Positions 1 through 11,656 of a stretch of 64,000 nt of DNA are shown here, piece after piece (position 1 is the first letter of the stretch; every line of letters begins with the position of its first letter). Under the pieces are notes generated by a model. That model saw nothing but the letters and a program-made list of their open reading frames with translations. It searched no databases and was not told where the DNA came from. This DNA comes from Dunaliella salina. Lineage: Eukaryota; Chlorophyta; Chlorophyceae; Chlamydomonadales; Dunaliellaceae. The stretch lies in assembly GCA_002284615.2 (NCBI GenBank), contig MU070221.1:17034-81033 (forward strand), read 5' to 3'. Position numbers and translations under genes: made by a program.

Positions 1-89
<89 letters not shown>

Positions 90-101
90 CCCCGCGCGCG
101 G
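1..101. repeat. (CA)n microsatellite with CG-rich end
   Basis: An uninterrupted CA dinucleotide run fills the first 80 bases, followed by CG-rich alternating purine-pyrimidine sequence. It is cut by the window edge, so its full length is unknown. Confidence 0.98.
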
Positions 102-197
102 ACAAACAAGAGCACGCACCCATGTGCAAGGGCAGCTTGCATGGGCTGCGCATGTGTGTGTATGAGAGCTACAGTACCTCATAGGTTGCATCTGCAG

Positions 198-2741
198 GTG
201 TCAATTGCAAGGCTGATGATGCCCTTCTAGCTGTTCACTTTCCTCCAAAGGTGAGCGAGCTCAGACAGCAAAAATGGAATGAGGCGCTGAGGGTCTCCCC
301 CACAATTTAATATGTTTGCACCCATTGTGCACATGTATTAAATCAATGCTTGCAAGAGGAGGACTTTTTGTGTTGCACATATTCCGTTTTCCTAGATCTT
401 TGGCGTGTTGCGCATGCATTTTGGAGGCTGGTAGTTAGTTCCTGGTATTAAAGCCTGTTGCTGTCATTCCAACCTTCTCAGGATTATATTTTCAATTGCT
501 CGCTTCTGGCAGATTGCGCAGCACAAGGCCCCCCCGACTATTAGGCCTGCTATCAGCCTCAGGTATTTGTTGGCTTGGATGGATGCAGATGTGTGTTCAC
601 CCCTGCACACTAATGCAATGCACGCAGGAGCAAGAGCTGCAGCAGCGGCAAGGCCAGCACGTGCCAAGGGCAGGCCAGAGCTTCAGGGTGAGTTCCTTGA
701 GACTTGTGCCCGGTTCTGTAAATGATTTCTTGACATGATAGTCGGGCGGTGGGGGCTAGCGGGAGGGGCTCTGGTAAAGCATCCACTCACGTCATATAAG
801 GACCCCTCATAATGAGGTTGTTGCTCTTCAATTTGCAAATCTTGCAAATAGGAACCCTGTGCTGCTCATAAAGGGGTTTGCAAATATGGAGATTGCATGG
901 CCTTGTGTTGTAGGGCGATGATGACGGCACCCGCCTCACTGCTGGACCTGCACACGCCCACACACCGGACGTTGTAAGTTCTTGCACATAATTGTCGCGT
1001 CAAAATGTTGACCTGCTCAGGATGCCCTTTTGTTAAGCATAGGGATCTAGATGCCAGAGAGGCCAACAGGGCAGGCATTGGAATAATGAATCCCCTTGCC
1101 TAGACATGCATGTCTGCCTGCCACGTGCAGTGATGCCCTCACCTTGACTGCTGTTATCCTCCCTGATCAAAAATAGCGGTTCCCTTTTTCCCTGAGCAGG
1201 TGCGCAGTGAAGCGCAAGCTACAGCTGATGTTGACCTGTTGAGATTGCCTTATTGTTGAGAACAGGGATAGTTGTCTGACAGGCCATGCATTCAAATTAT
1301 TGCAGGGGTCAGACAGCAAGCCCTGATGCAGCCTCCATTATAATCCTCCTACCTTTCCCGCATGCAGCGCTCCTACGCTGGAGGCATGCCCAACGTGGGC
1401 AGTGTTTGTGCCACGCCTGTTGCTGTGTCGCAGCGGGATGCTCAGGTAGGAACTGCAGAAGCAGCGTAGGAGAGCATGTGCCTCGCAGCCTTGCCTTTTC
1501 AGGCGCCTGATCCTTGACCCTGTTGAGGCTCAATGAAACTAACTTGTAGTTCTACACTGGCATATTGCACTTGAGGTTTCATGCATGCAATACTGAACAC
1601 CATGTTGTGTTGTATATCATACACATTGCAGTGTCCAGGAAACTGATGAAAGCGGATGAACGGAAATGCCTTCACCATAAAAGCTGCCTGCCATGCTGTA
1701 TCTCATTCCTACATGCAGGACAGGGGTCTGGCATCAGCTGCACCTGCAAGTGACATGGGAGTTACCACTCGCGTAATGCAGCCAGCCATGCAGGTGAGCT
1801 TTGCAAGGGGAGAAGTATGCATGGGGAGAGCACATGTTAAGTACCCTTGACCTATGCACTTTTATGCAATGGCCTCCACATGGTGAATCCTAATGATTGC
1901 TGTGTCCGTTGGTCTTTTTTTTTTTTTAGATGCAGCACAGGCAGGGCCGGGAAGCACTTCCTCCCACACCACCGATTCTGGACAACCGCAGCCGCCGGGT
2001 GAGTGTGGGCCAGTTTTCATGGCACATGTGTATCGTGAGGAAGTTGTAAATTCAAGTGATGGTGATTGTCCTCGTGTGGGAGATGTGTTTGCATTCAAGT
2101 GGGAGTGTTGTGCACTCACCCATTTCTAAACGTCTTCTCCCCCCTTCTCACTTTTGTGTAGAGCCTTGCAGGTGGAACAACAGCAGCAAGCAAGGGGAAT
2201 CAGAATCGACCATCCATGCAGGTCGGTGCTAAAAGCCACTTGCGATGGTGAGGAAGTGCATTTTGCACGTCTCCATTCATGTGAGCAATGATATTGGCAA
2301 TTGAACAACACTTGCTACACTGGAATGATTTGTGTTGCTTCCTGATCATTGCATGCCCAGTATTCATTGCCTTGCAGATGTAATATTAAAAACCCCTGTC
2401 GATGCGCCCTATGGTGTACAGGCCGTGAACACCCAAGGGGGGACCTACCTCACAATGCGTGGGGTTCTCCCTCAAAGGGTGAGTAGCTTTGGAAATGGGG
2501 ATACACTTCAGAAGTGGCCCTTGCATGCATGTGTGCATGCAGCATATCCCGATGGAATTTGGATGCTGTTTTGCAAACCTCTTGCATGTGTTTGAGCAAT
2601 TGCACAACAATCCTCACCTGAAGAATGCATGTGCATCCCACGGGATGTTTACAGGGTGACCAAGCCGTTGGGAGCCTGGCAAATGAGGGGTCTAGGAGTG
2701 GCAGCCAGACAAGCCCCACCTTCAACATTTGCCAGCAACAG
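198..2741 (+). CDS. Multi-exon gene of short phase-0 exons, function unknown
   Basis: Eight open segments bounded by AG and GT were read: 628-687, 914-973, 1368-1445, 1719-1793, 1930-1998, 2162-2221, 2422-2478 and 2655-2741. Their lengths (60, 60, 78, 75, 69, 60, 57, 87) are all multiples of three and each is open when read from its first base, so every junction is phase 0. A likely earlier exon ends at 250 (start 198 or 212). Peptides are Gln/Ser/Pro-rich, for example ending SPTFNICQQQ in the last exon. Most donors are GTGAG/GTAAG-like; the one after 2221 (GTCGGT) is weak. Intron sequence after the second exon (about 1005-1065) is repeated in diverged form at 1229-1285. No initiator or stop was placed and I recognise no domain. 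The protein may be low-complexity. Confidence rests on the phase agreement, not on homology. Confidence 0.45.
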
Positions 2742-3308
2742 GTGGATGTCCAGTGTCACTCCTTGCGTCGTGGTGTGACATGCATATGCTATGGAGGAAA
2801 TTGAGCAAATGTAGCATGATGCCATTATTCTAGCAGCAAGGTGTAGGCTATCATGGACTTGACTTTGGTAAATGTTAGTATTGCCCGTGTGTGCGGATTC
2901 TTATCATACACGTGCAGTAATGCATTCATCGAGGAAACTGAGGAAATCAATCTGTCTCAAAAAAGTAATGCCGGTGCATGTAAGCAGCTCATGTGCACGT
3001 TCTGATTGACAAGCGCACCACACGCAATATTGATCAGGGCAGCTAATGTGCATGTTTGAAATAGTCATGTGCATGCAAGCCACTCATGGCACAAATGCAT
3101 TTTTCAATACTGCCATGCTTATGTTCTTGTCCCCAGGTGGAGGGGTAGGTGTTACAAGACATCTCAGCGAGCTAGGCTGAATGCATTATTAGGCCGCACT
3201 GCTTCAACCCACAGGCAAGATGAGGAGGATGAAGAGGGGTTGGCGAAACCAAGGAGGACAAGACGGCTGATCAGGCCGCCTGCGTCCCTTGAACCCTATG
3301 AGACACAA
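2742..3308. other. No gene seen
   Basis: I find no convincing exon here. A short acidic open stretch at 3205-3300 could be the end of the upstream gene, but it runs into a dispersed repeat and a GT array. Confidence 0.5.
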
Positions 3309-3366
3309 GTTAGGTGTGATCCTCCGGATCACATAAAAAGGGGCGGAGCCCCCCTTCCTCCTCCAC

Positions 3367-3423
<57 letters not shown>
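3309..3423 (+). repeat. Dispersed palindrome-containing repeat fused to (GT)n
   Basis: The segment 3309-3370 contains GTGATCC-TCC-GGATCAC, a 7-bp inverted repeat, then a GC-rich stretch, and runs straight into a (GT)n array with one undetermined base at 3424. The same sequence occurs in reverse complement at 61097-61160, again directly attached to the array. The pair therefore behaves as a dispersed element with a dinucleotide tail. Confidence 0.8.
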
Positions 3424-3458
3424 NCATGTAGTGTGGGCAGCACCAGCACAGCAGCAGC

Positions 3459-3565
3459 AACATGTTGACTTGTACAAGTCTTACATGTTGACTTGAAGCC
3501 ATACGTGCTGGCTTGAAGTCGTATACGTTGACTTGAAGTCCTACATGTGGACTTGCGTAGGTCTT
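3459..3565. repeat. Approx. 20-bp minisatellite
   Basis: About five diverged units of a roughly 20-bp sequence with the core GTTGACTTGAAGTC follow one another directly. Confidence 0.8.
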
Positions 3566-3597
3566 GGAACCTCAAGTGTAGAATTAGCTGAAGGCCA

Positions 3598-4470
3598 AAA
3601 ATGTAGGGCAGCGTCAGAGTGTGATGCTAATGCGGACAGAGTTGGCCTCGGCTCCTCCTCGGTTCGAGCCCGGTGGGAGCACTTTTATTGCTGCTGTTCT
3701 GCACATTGATACCATTACATCTTAACTGCGGTCCATTTTGAACTCCTTGCACACCTCACCTAATTTCAGGGGTGCGGCTTGTGTGCAACCCTCTCAAAAA
3801 ACACAGTACCACATGCAGGAACGTGCATGAGTGGAAAATGGTTTTAGCTTACTTTAGCATTCTCTTACTCATGTAAGCATTCTCAAGGGCACCCAGGCGC
3901 GCGCGCTAACATCAACAGTTGGGGAGCTTCCTCATCCTCTTCCTGTTCAAGTGGGGGCAACAGCAGCATAGCAGCAGCAGCAGTTGTTGGCATGGGCCAG
4001 TAAGCTCAAGTTACACATCAAGCAGCAGGGCAAAAATGTAGAGCAGTGTCAGAGCGGATGGGATGCTCATATCAATTCATTGGCACAGCAAGGTCTTCTG
4101 TGCAAGCCCGGGTGGGAGCACACATTTTTGTTGTCGTATAGTGCACAAATCTCTCCCGCGTCCCATTTTTAATGCCCTTTCACACCTCACCTGATTTCTG
4201 GGTGCGACTTTTTTGTCTGCAAACCCAGACTGGCATACCCCTCAAAAAATCCAGTGTCACATGTAGGAACGCGCATGAAGGGGTAATGGTTCTAGCTTAC
4301 TTTAGCATTGAGAGCGCCGAGGCGCGTGAGTGCCGGCAGCAAGAATCGGGGAGCTTCCTCATCCTCTCCCTGTGTAAGTAGGGGCAAGAGCAGCACAGCA
4401 ACAGCAGCTGATGATGGCATGGGCCATCAGCTCAAGCCGCACACCAAGCAGCAGGGTGAAAATGAAGAGC
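3598..4470. repeat. Tandem repeat of about 430 bp, two copies plus a partial third
   Basis: The motif AAAATGTAGRGCAGYGTCAGAG recurs near 3598 and 4033, and a variant appears near 4459, giving units of about 435 and 426 bp. Corresponding landmarks (GAGCCCGGTGGGAGCAC-like, TTTTAGCTTACTTTAGCATT-like, GGGAGCTTCCTCATCCTC) occur in the same order in both copies. The first copy contains GGTTCGAGCCC, which resembles a tRNA B box, but no cloverleaf can be formed. Confidence 0.8.
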
Positions 4471-4564
4471 AGTGTGGAGCTTCATGTACATTCCTCGCGC
4501 AAGAGCAAAGCATGCCATGAGTCAATCTCTCATGACACAGGGGCGGCGCTGATGATGTCGAGAA

Positions 4565-4576
4565 TGATGATGGTGG

Positions 4577-4625
<49 letters not shown>
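4565..4625. repeat. (GAT)n trinucleotide array
   Basis: A nearly pure ATG/GAT run with early GGT variants. The Met-run and Ser-run open frames through it are by-products of the repeat. Confidence 0.95.
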
Positions 4626-5825
4626 GTGCAGTGCATGCCGTGATGGGGCATGAACAAGACCATTCTGCAGCTGAGCATGCCCTGTTCACAAGTCAATGCA
4701 TGTGCAAAATTGAGTGTGCCGTGCAAGCTGCTCTGCTATGCCTTGTTCACTTGCTCCCCTTACAGTCAGCAGCAGGCTGCGCTCTGGAGGCTCTTTTGAC
4801 CAGACACGTCAGCGCTGTTCTCCGTCCTGTGTACATAATTTGCATTTAGATTCAAACAGACTTTAAGCGTCGGAGCTCAGCAGCAATTGAGCATAATTTT
4901 TGGCGAAGCCCCATTCACAGGGCGTGAGCCCCTAGGTTTGCCTGTTTCCCGGTAAAGCTCACACCTAGCTGCCCTGGCAAGCCCAGCGCATCCGCCGCCC
5001 TGAAACCCGGCATGTAAACCGAAAAAAAACGTTTATGCAGCACTGCAGAGTCAGTTTAGTGGAAGAAGCTATGTGCAAAGAGTTCAGGAACACCCCTGGT
5101 AGCTGAGCAGAAGGTGGCCAGCATGGCCTGCCCAGTGCAGCTCCCGCCCTGCAACCCTGCATGCTTGACGAGAAACAATTTTTATGAAGCACTGCAGTGT
5201 TAGCTTAGTGGGAAATGCCCTGTGCAAAGAGCTTTGAAATTTCTGTTAAGCAGAAGGTGGCCACCACGGCTCGCCCAGCGCATCCCCCGCCCTCAAACTT
5301 GACGTGCAGTCCGAGCAAAACGTTAGGGCAAAACATACGGGGTTGTTTGGACGGGCGGTGCAGCGAATAATGCCATCGGAACTAGGGTTAGCCACGGAGG
5401 AAGCCGAACTCAATCGTCAAGAGAGGACTCTCATTGCTCAAAAGTCGCTCACGTTCCAAACGGCGTTGAATTAGTATACAAATGTTCAAATATACGAAGC
5501 ATGTGTGTCACTGGCTTCCTAGTTTGTTGCCCGCTCATGTACTTCGCGACTAGAAAAATGCTTGCACCGGTGTTTGCTCATGCGATGTGGAGCAGCAACC
5601 CTGCCCTGTTGTGTGGACGAAAGGGCCTCTGGAGCACAGCCTGCTGTTGACTGTTTAGGGGGTGCAGGTGTGCAAGGCCATGATTGCCCATGCAAGAACA
5701 GCAAGCACGCTCAACTGTGCACGACTGTAGGAAGTTATACTGAGGACTTGTGTCTCTGGTGCGCATGGCCTGCCTAGTCCAGGTCCAGGAATGGTGGGCA
5801 ACACAGGGTCACACTGCGTAGCTCA
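4626..5825. other. No gene seen; diverged dispersed repeats
   Basis: No exon could be supported. The stretch around 4718-4810 and, inverted, 5585-5690 resembles 6867-6975: all share a core like CAGCAGGCTGYGCTCYRGAGGC. It is a dispersed repeat of about 100 bp in three copies within 2.3 kb. Confidence 0.5.
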
Positions 5826-5995
5826 CAAGCACAGCATGTAGCTATGCCCCCAGCCATGCTTGCATTAATCCATGCAGCAATGCAAACAGCCATGCACGCG
5901 GTGATTCATGCAATGATGGGTGCGGTAATGCGCGCAGCAACGCGCAAAGCCATGCATGCAGGAATGCATGCTGCAGTGCATGTAGCAATGCTCAT
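5826..5995. repeat. Degenerate ATGCATGCAGCAA-type minisatellite
   Basis: Repeated variants of ATGCA-GCAATGC with a period near 14 bp. They are rich in GCATGC palindromes. Confidence 0.7.
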
Positions 5996-6273
5996 TGTTG
6001 GTTAAGTTACCAGCCACACTTGCACATGGTTCATGGCATATTCAAGTCCTGTCACAGGTGTTGTGTCCCTTGCAAGCCAAGGGAGTTGTGACTAACATCA
6101 TCAGTCAGTGAGAGACTGGCTTCGCCAATTTTTCAGCGTCGCTTGCGACGCTTCTCCCACTTGTCCTTGCTGCCCTTCTCTCTGTTCTGCGCACCAAGCA
6201 AAGATAAGGGGGGGTAGTGATCCGTGTTGCCAAGTCAGTACATCTTACAGGACATGATCTGCGCATGACAGCT

Positions 6274-6831
6274 GACGTGCTCATTTGGTGTTTCGTCAAT
6301 TTTACTGTTGACCAATTGGTTAGGTTGTTATGGGGGTTTTTGGGTGGTGATTTTCCCTGGACCTCCATGTTGAGAATTTTTACATTCTACCTTCTACAGA
6401 GCAGGTTGTAGTGCCATCCGGATATGATGTTGTATAATATCTCAACCTTCTATGTGTAAAGGAGTGATGGCCTGAGGCCAAGCAAGCCCTGGGGAGAGGG
6501 CAAGGATGGAGCAGCAGCGTGGCAATCAGGGAAGTGTGGCAAAAAGAGCACAAGAGAGTAAGCATGCCTGAGTGTGGCAGGTATTGCAAAGAAACATGCT
6601 GCTGGTTATTGCAGCCCTATGTCCTCTGATGGAGGGTTACTCCACCTTGGACGAAGAAGGTGGTGGAGCGGAGGGGCCACACACTGCCGTGACCAGCAAA
6701 CCACACCACCACCATCGAAACCCACATTCTCAACATGGTGGTCCAGGAAAACCATCACCCAAAAACCCCCATTACAACCTAACCAATAAGTTACCAACAG
6801 TAAAATCGACGGAACACCAAATGAGCATGTC
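6274..6831. repeat. Long inverted repeat, arms about 107 bp
   Basis: The left arm (6274-6380) and the reverse complement of the right arm (6725-6831) share long matches such as GGTTAGGTTGT-ATGGGGG and GTGCTCATTTGGTGTT-like ends. The loop between them is about 344 bp. The arms begin GACGTGCTC / GACATGCTC, which could be the terminal inverted repeats of a foldback or MULE-like MITE. No convincing target-site duplication was found. Confidence 0.7.
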
Positions 6832-7164
6832 ACTGCGTACACCGTCAAGTGCACACCATGCATGTTGCTCCTGCCATGTTTTGCTCACCTGCCCCCCCTT
6901 AAACTGTCGACAGCAGGCCCCTTAAACTGTGCTCCCGAGGCTCATTTCTCCACAGAACAGGGCAGGGTGCAGGTTCTAGGGCAGGGTGCAGGTTCTAGTC
7001 TACTAAATGTGCAGTGGTGTCCACCCCCCAGTTGCTCCGATCCCCTTTTTGACTTTGTGTCTTGTTTTATGTGCAAAACTGATTGTCGATTCAGGTCCTA
7101 AAATCTGAGATGGCGCAGTGGCTTGGGAGATACTGGAGGTATCCATCGAAATCCCACGCACAGA

Positions 7165-7612
7165 AATTATTCCGGGCAGACACCACAATAACAGGATCAC
7201 ATTACACACCATACTAATTGGAGTTGCAGGGCTGTTTACAATTCATACTTGATTGATCCCCCCTGCAAACTTACATAACAAAGGACCAAGCCCACAAAAG
7301 TGCAACCAAAAATCGCTATCATGCTGTCAAAATTTCAACAGGAATTAACAGCACCAAACATGCCATTTAATCTAGCAGCCCAAGCAATGGAGGTTTGGAG
7401 TGTGGGGGGTTACTGTCAGGGCTGCTTGCAGAAGAGCGAGGCGCACAGCTGGGAGGGTGGTCGACACCCCGCCGGGCCCACATTAGCTTGGCTGTTCAAT
7501 GAGCAGTGCTCAAAGCTTGCCTCCGTTGGTGGGGCTCACTGTTAGTTTCAGCGCTGACTGTCGGGTGTTTCTTCAATGCACGCTGGTTTTGTCCAGCATG
7601 GACTTTTACTTT
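7165..7612 (+). pseudogene. Decayed LINE C-terminus and 3' tail (CPDTN lineage)
   Basis: The translation at 7180-7255 gives NNRITLHTILIGVAG, matching the nuclease-domain end of LINE-4 (NNKVTLHTI-IGVGG). The stretch 7280-7385 gives degenerate matches to its last residues. From 7470 to 7612 the sequence matches the reverse complement of the 140-bp insertion at 59941-60080, including TGGTGGGGCTCA and the ending GGACTTTTACTTTTT. It is a 5'-truncated, heavily mutated copy. Upstream, TGGCGCAGTGG at 7111 matches a Pol III A box by eye, but a tRNA gene cannot be built. Confidence 0.7.
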
Positions 7613-7995
7613 TTCAGACAGAGTCAGCAGCAAATCTGAATGCATGCATTAAAGCCTAAAAAACAGAGGCACAGGGAACATCCACGAGGCAAGCTAGCTC
7701 CAGCACGAAGCTAAAATCAGGACCGGCACAAGAAAAGGCGAAAGTTTGGCATGGTGTGTAACTCAGCTGAGTTCCGAATTTCCGAATTCCTGAATCGGAG
7801 GTTTGGCAGGTTAACCAGCATCTGCAATTGAAATCACAAAGGCTCCAAGCTCTCTGAAAAGAACAAGCTGCTGAGGCCTGTCTGCCTCAGAACCAGCAGC
7901 AGTGGTGATTCAGGTCAAGAGATGCATGAGAAGCTTCTGATTCTGAGGCATTGTACACACCTAGAGGGCAAGCTAAGTCAGCTAAGTCAGCTTAC

Positions 7996-8124
7996 GCTGC
8001 AAACGTAGTGCGTAGTCGTAAATTGCTACTGCCTTTCCCCCGGACTCGAAAAAAAGGGGGTCTTGCGGCTGTAAGAAAGCAGCTACACGCATGCGTGCCG
8101 ACACTACAGATGCTGCACCCTCTT
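7996..8124 (-). CDS. Candidate internal exon, unknown protein
   Basis: On the minus strand a pyrimidine-rich acceptor (GTTCTTTCAG) precedes a 129-base open stretch that ends at a GTAAGC donor. It reads EGAASVVSARMRVAAF and ends with SGGKAVAIYDYALRLQ, ordinary globular-looking composition with no repeats. The exon starts with two bases of a codon and ends with one. No partner exon was located with confidence; the other minus-strand exons in the region are at 12988-13597. Function is not recognised. Confidence 0.35.
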
Positions 8125-9365
8125 CTGAAAGAACGTTGCCATCACCCAAGACTGCCTCTCGCTCGTAGCAGGTAAGGGTCATGTAGTCTCCCACGGCTCC
8201 TTGCCGTGCTGCTTGGGAAACCTGCAATTGATGCGAAGACGCTCCACATTAATTACCCTTGTGGTTTTTACAAGGGCACGCAAAAACAGGTAGCACATTC
8301 GTCAAGATGGGTCTTCATTCAGACAAGATTTTCCTGCTGTTTCACTGAGCCCCTTGGTGAGAGGCTGTTATGCAAGCGCAGTAATTTTTGCCTGTGCACG
8401 AGGGGGGGTGGGTGCTGTCACAGGGCCGGAAAGGGGGCCACCCTTCCTAAAACTTTTCAGGGCCTCCGTGGCTGCAACATTCCAAGTAATGTTTATACAG
8501 CCATGTTCCATGGTTCTGAAGACGCAAAGCACAAAAAAAAGAACACGGAGAAATTGGCTCAATACGCAAGCTGAAGTGCTCAAAGTGGGAAGAAAGGGGT
8601 CGTACAAAATTTGGAATTTCTCGTAGGGGGTCAGCTAAGGCCTTGATTTGCCTGTTTTTCCCCTGCTCCCTGCATAGGCTTTCCCCCAAGTGGCAGGTTT
8701 AAAGCTTGAGCTCCTTGGAAAGTCTCTCTAGCACTGGAGTTTGTTACCTGCCATATGGGGGACACATGCCTAAATAGCCACTGTGTCGACCTCAGTTTTC
8801 ACCACCAAATCTCCATTCCGGACCACCTGCTGCACCAAATCGGGTGGTTTTTAGTGATGTGGAGTCGTTGCAACAAAAATACATCATTACCAGAAAAAGG
8901 AGTGAAAAAACTCAGTGGTTGGTGTTTTGTAGCGATTACAGACATTTTCCAGTAAGAAAGCACCAAATTAGGGTTACCCCATGTGAGCTTTTGCCCAGCC
9001 TATCTAAACACACAGGGCGTCTTACACAAATATGAGTATATGGTCTGGTAGCTTGTAACGCAGAGTTAAAGTTTCCCCATTCAGATGCGGTGGATGTGAG
9101 CGGACGTTCTTTAAATGCCAAAAAGGAGCAATTTGAGCACTTCCGAGCAGACCCCTCTGGAACAGGCCTTTCTTTTTTTTGTTTTGGCAGAACCAAGAAT
9201 TTATGACTCTGCGGGAAATCCCCTTGATTGAGAGTGCCACTTTATTACCCTGCCTCCAAGCCAAGCCCGCCGCGAGGCCTGCGGCCTCACGGCAGGGTAA
9301 GGTGATAAATTTCTATCTCACAATTATGCTTTTAGTACTTGATTGCAAGCTGAACTCGAAGTTTA
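8125..9365. other. No supported gene
   Basis: Several frames are open over 200-370 bases, but I find no consistent pairing of acceptor, donor and phase. A short GC palindrome (GAGGCC-TGC-GGCCTC) lies near 9275. Confidence 0.4.
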
Positions 9366-9918
9366 TCATCATCTCATACGCATTGCATGCAGAAACAAGA
9401 CAGTGTCAACATCCATGCATCTCCCCATGTAAGGCGTGTTCCTTACATGGGGGGTAGGGCGGGGCAGACCAAAAACCGCACAAGGGAAACACCCACACAC
9501 AAGCCAGGGAGGCACCCAGAAAAAGAAAACAGCCACAGGGCGACAGGGCAGGCAAGAAAACAGCCTGAGCCAGGACACAAACATGCGGGACAAAAAGCAC
9601 CACACAAGCCTGCATGCAAGTCTGCTGCACGCATGCACTAGGCAAGTCTGCTGCGTTGCATAGAACCAAGATGTCTGCAGGAAACCGGGAAAGGCAGGCG
9701 AAAGCCGAAACTAAGCTAACACTGGTCTCATGCCCATGATGGAAAAGATGAGCATCCTTATTGCAAAGCGGCAATAAGGGAGCGTTGCACTTCTCACTCG
9801 CCTACAAGGACTGCAGTTCTGCTGCATTGCATGGAACTGGTCATTTTATCATCATCTCATACGAATTGCATGCAGACCAGTCCATCAAACAAAACAGTGT
9901 CAACATCCATGCATCTCC
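9366..9918. repeat. Direct repeat flanking about 420 bp; hairpin inside
   Basis: ATCATCATCTCATACGCATT at 9366 and ATCATCATCTCATACGAATT near 9849 begin two copies of a 60-70 base sequence, both ending AGTGTCAACATCCATGCATC. Just inside the left copy, 9423-9452 forms a perfect 12-bp stem (CCCCATGTAAGG) with a 6-base loop. Confidence 0.75.
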
Positions 9919-9936
9919 AATTGTTTGAGTTCTGAA

Positions 9937-10420
9937 CAGGTTTGGGTCATCCGTGATTTGCAAATAAACGCTTCAAATGGCTTGAGCTTGTGAACTGTAC
10001 AACCTGTTGTTTGGAGTGTGCAGAAGAATTCACTGGTGAAAATTGCTAGGCAGGCCCTTGTCAATCTGCTTCACACATCTGTGCCTTGAGGCTGAAGCAA
10101 CGTGATAAAATCCAATTCAGCACCTTTCTTGTTTGGCATGGACAGTTTTTTCTAGGCCTTTCGTGGTCGGGAGGGTAGTTGTGAGGCATGGCTGGGACGC
10201 TCCCTCCCCAGAGGGTCTGTGCACCTAATGGGAGATCTGCTTTGGCCTGCACCTACAAGGACTTGAACTGGAGACCTGGGCATTACCCCGTGCATGCACG
10301 CACTCTGAACGCATCATGACCCATATGATGTGGTCAAATGCACCACTACCCTTCACTGCCCAAATTGTGTGCCCAAGTTCGATACCTGGTCGGTGCAAAA
10401 AAAGGCCCTCCAACCTAAGG
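9937..10420 (+). mobile_element. hAT-like MITE, degenerate copy with two opposed tRNA-like arms
   Basis: It aligns along most of its length to the 11657-12231 element and starts CAGGTTTGGGTCATCCGTG, a variant of that element's terminal repeat. It also keeps the opposed arms that begin TGCACC (10247) and end GGTGCA (about 10400), each containing a TTCGA/TTGAA B-box-like core. No right terminal repeat was found, so this copy is probably 3'-truncated. Confidence 0.6.
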
Positions 10421-10560
10421 CCTTCCTCTTGGGCTAATTGCCCATTTTCTTACGAGCCCTGGCTTTCGAATTCCCCGATTTTTTTACCATCTTAATACTT
10501 TTACGAGAAAAAAAAGGCCTGCTCTGGAAATATCTAACCTTCCTCATTTTTTCATACATA

Positions 10561-11276
10561 CCGTAGCTGCACGACTAGTTCGAAAATTAATTAATTCTGG
10601 GGCATTCGAATCCCAAAATTCGAAATCTCTCATTCATTATTGCTTGAGGTTTCAAATTCCGTTCGAATTAGAAATAAATCAATTTTGGGGCTGAAAAGGG
10701 CAAGTGCTGAAGGTGGCCTCACAGGCCCCCAGCGAAGGTCCTGCCCCTTAGTTAAGTGGCTGAAGCCTGTAACCCCCGCCCAGTAGCTCCTGGCGACCCA
10801 GAACAAGCTGGCCAAGGCCAAGAAGGACAATAAGGGGCAGCCAGCACAGCAGAAGAACCCTGCGGTGCGTTCTCCAGGTGACAGCTGGGTTGATGTTGCA
10901 TGCATGGGCTCCAATGTTTGTGCATGGGCTCCAGTGTTTGTGCATGGGCTGTACGACAGTGACAGCTTGTGGATTGCTGAGGGTTGGATGCTGATGGTGA
11001 GGTTTGCTCTTCTCAGGGAGCAAAAGTGCGCCCAAGCCCCTCCGGAGGATTGGATCCAGCCCCCTGAGCAGGAGCAGCAGCAGCAGCAGCAGTCCTTGCA
11101 GCAAGATTTGAATTGGGCATTCGTACTGAGAAATTAAGGCCAGCCGTGAGCCATTCAAACCCTTCGAAGTGCCCTTCGAACTGAAGTGTCAACTCCTGGA
11201 CATTCGAATTAAGCCATTCAAAGTAGGAAAATTAATTATTTTGGGGGGACCCATCGAACTGGTCGTGCAGCTACGG
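10561..11276. mobile_element. MITE with 24-bp terminal inverted repeats and TA duplication, carrying a gene fragment
   Basis: The left end, CCGTAGCTGCACGAC followed by TAGTTCGA, matches the reverse complement of the right end at all but one of about 24 positions. Both ends are flanked by TA. The first and last 130 bases are packed with TTCGAA/ATTCGAAT motifs. The central 460 bases differ in character and contain exon-like sequence (see 10787-10864). A Tc1/mariner-type origin would fit the TA duplication, but no transposase is present. Confidence 0.75.
10787..10864 (+). pseudogene. Exon fragment captured inside the MITE
   Basis: A 78-base phase-0 open segment between an AG and a GTGCGT donor encodes LLATQNKLAKAKKDNKGQPA followed by a few more residues. 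A second exon-like stretch with a Gln run starts near 11018 after TTCTCAG. The two do not join in a single phase as read here. This looks like a host gene piece carried with introns, and the source gene is not in the window. Confidence 0.4.
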
Positions 11277-11278
11277 TA

Positions 11279-11656
11279 CTCTTAAAAGTAACAGAGTAGA
11301 CACCATAGGAAAAGAAATGAGCCGGATGGTGGCTTGGGTGGGCCAGGGTGGGGCGAGAATGTCTGGAGGGGTAGGTGGGCCTCTAAGCCCACAAGTCTGG
11401 CCTACTCACGGAGCACTGCCTGTCAAATCTTTTCCCATTTTGAATATGCGTGACTTGTTTGTATTGTGAAAAAGGCTCAAAAATAAGTTTGGTCAAAGTT
11501 GCTCAAGAGGTCAAACGGTCAAAAGAGGTCGTCTTGGTCAGAGGCCTGCACACCTCTGACGCTCCTTTCCACTGCACCCTGCCCATCTGTCAACGGAAAT
11601 GGAAATTTCAAAAGCCTTATCCTGCACTCCCGTAAATGGGGCATTAGGTTCTGGAC
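11279..11656. other. No gene seen
   Basis: I see no exon, element end or strong repeat in this spacer between two MITEs. Confidence 0.4.

Noticed and set aside
3069..3575. Cys-Val and His-Thr repeat proteins over GT/CA arrays (also at 13747, 18232, 20327, 60886)
   Set aside because: Reading frames through dinucleotide arrays are open by composition alone.
3640..3680. tRNA gene at GGTTCGAGCCC
   Set aside because: It is a B-box-like match inside a 430-bp tandem repeat; the T stem does not pair and the second copy lost the motif.
7105..7165. tRNA gene at the perfect A box TGGCGCAGTGG
   Set aside because: No acceptor, anticodon or T stem can be paired, and the B-box candidate (ATCGAAATCCC) is off consensus.
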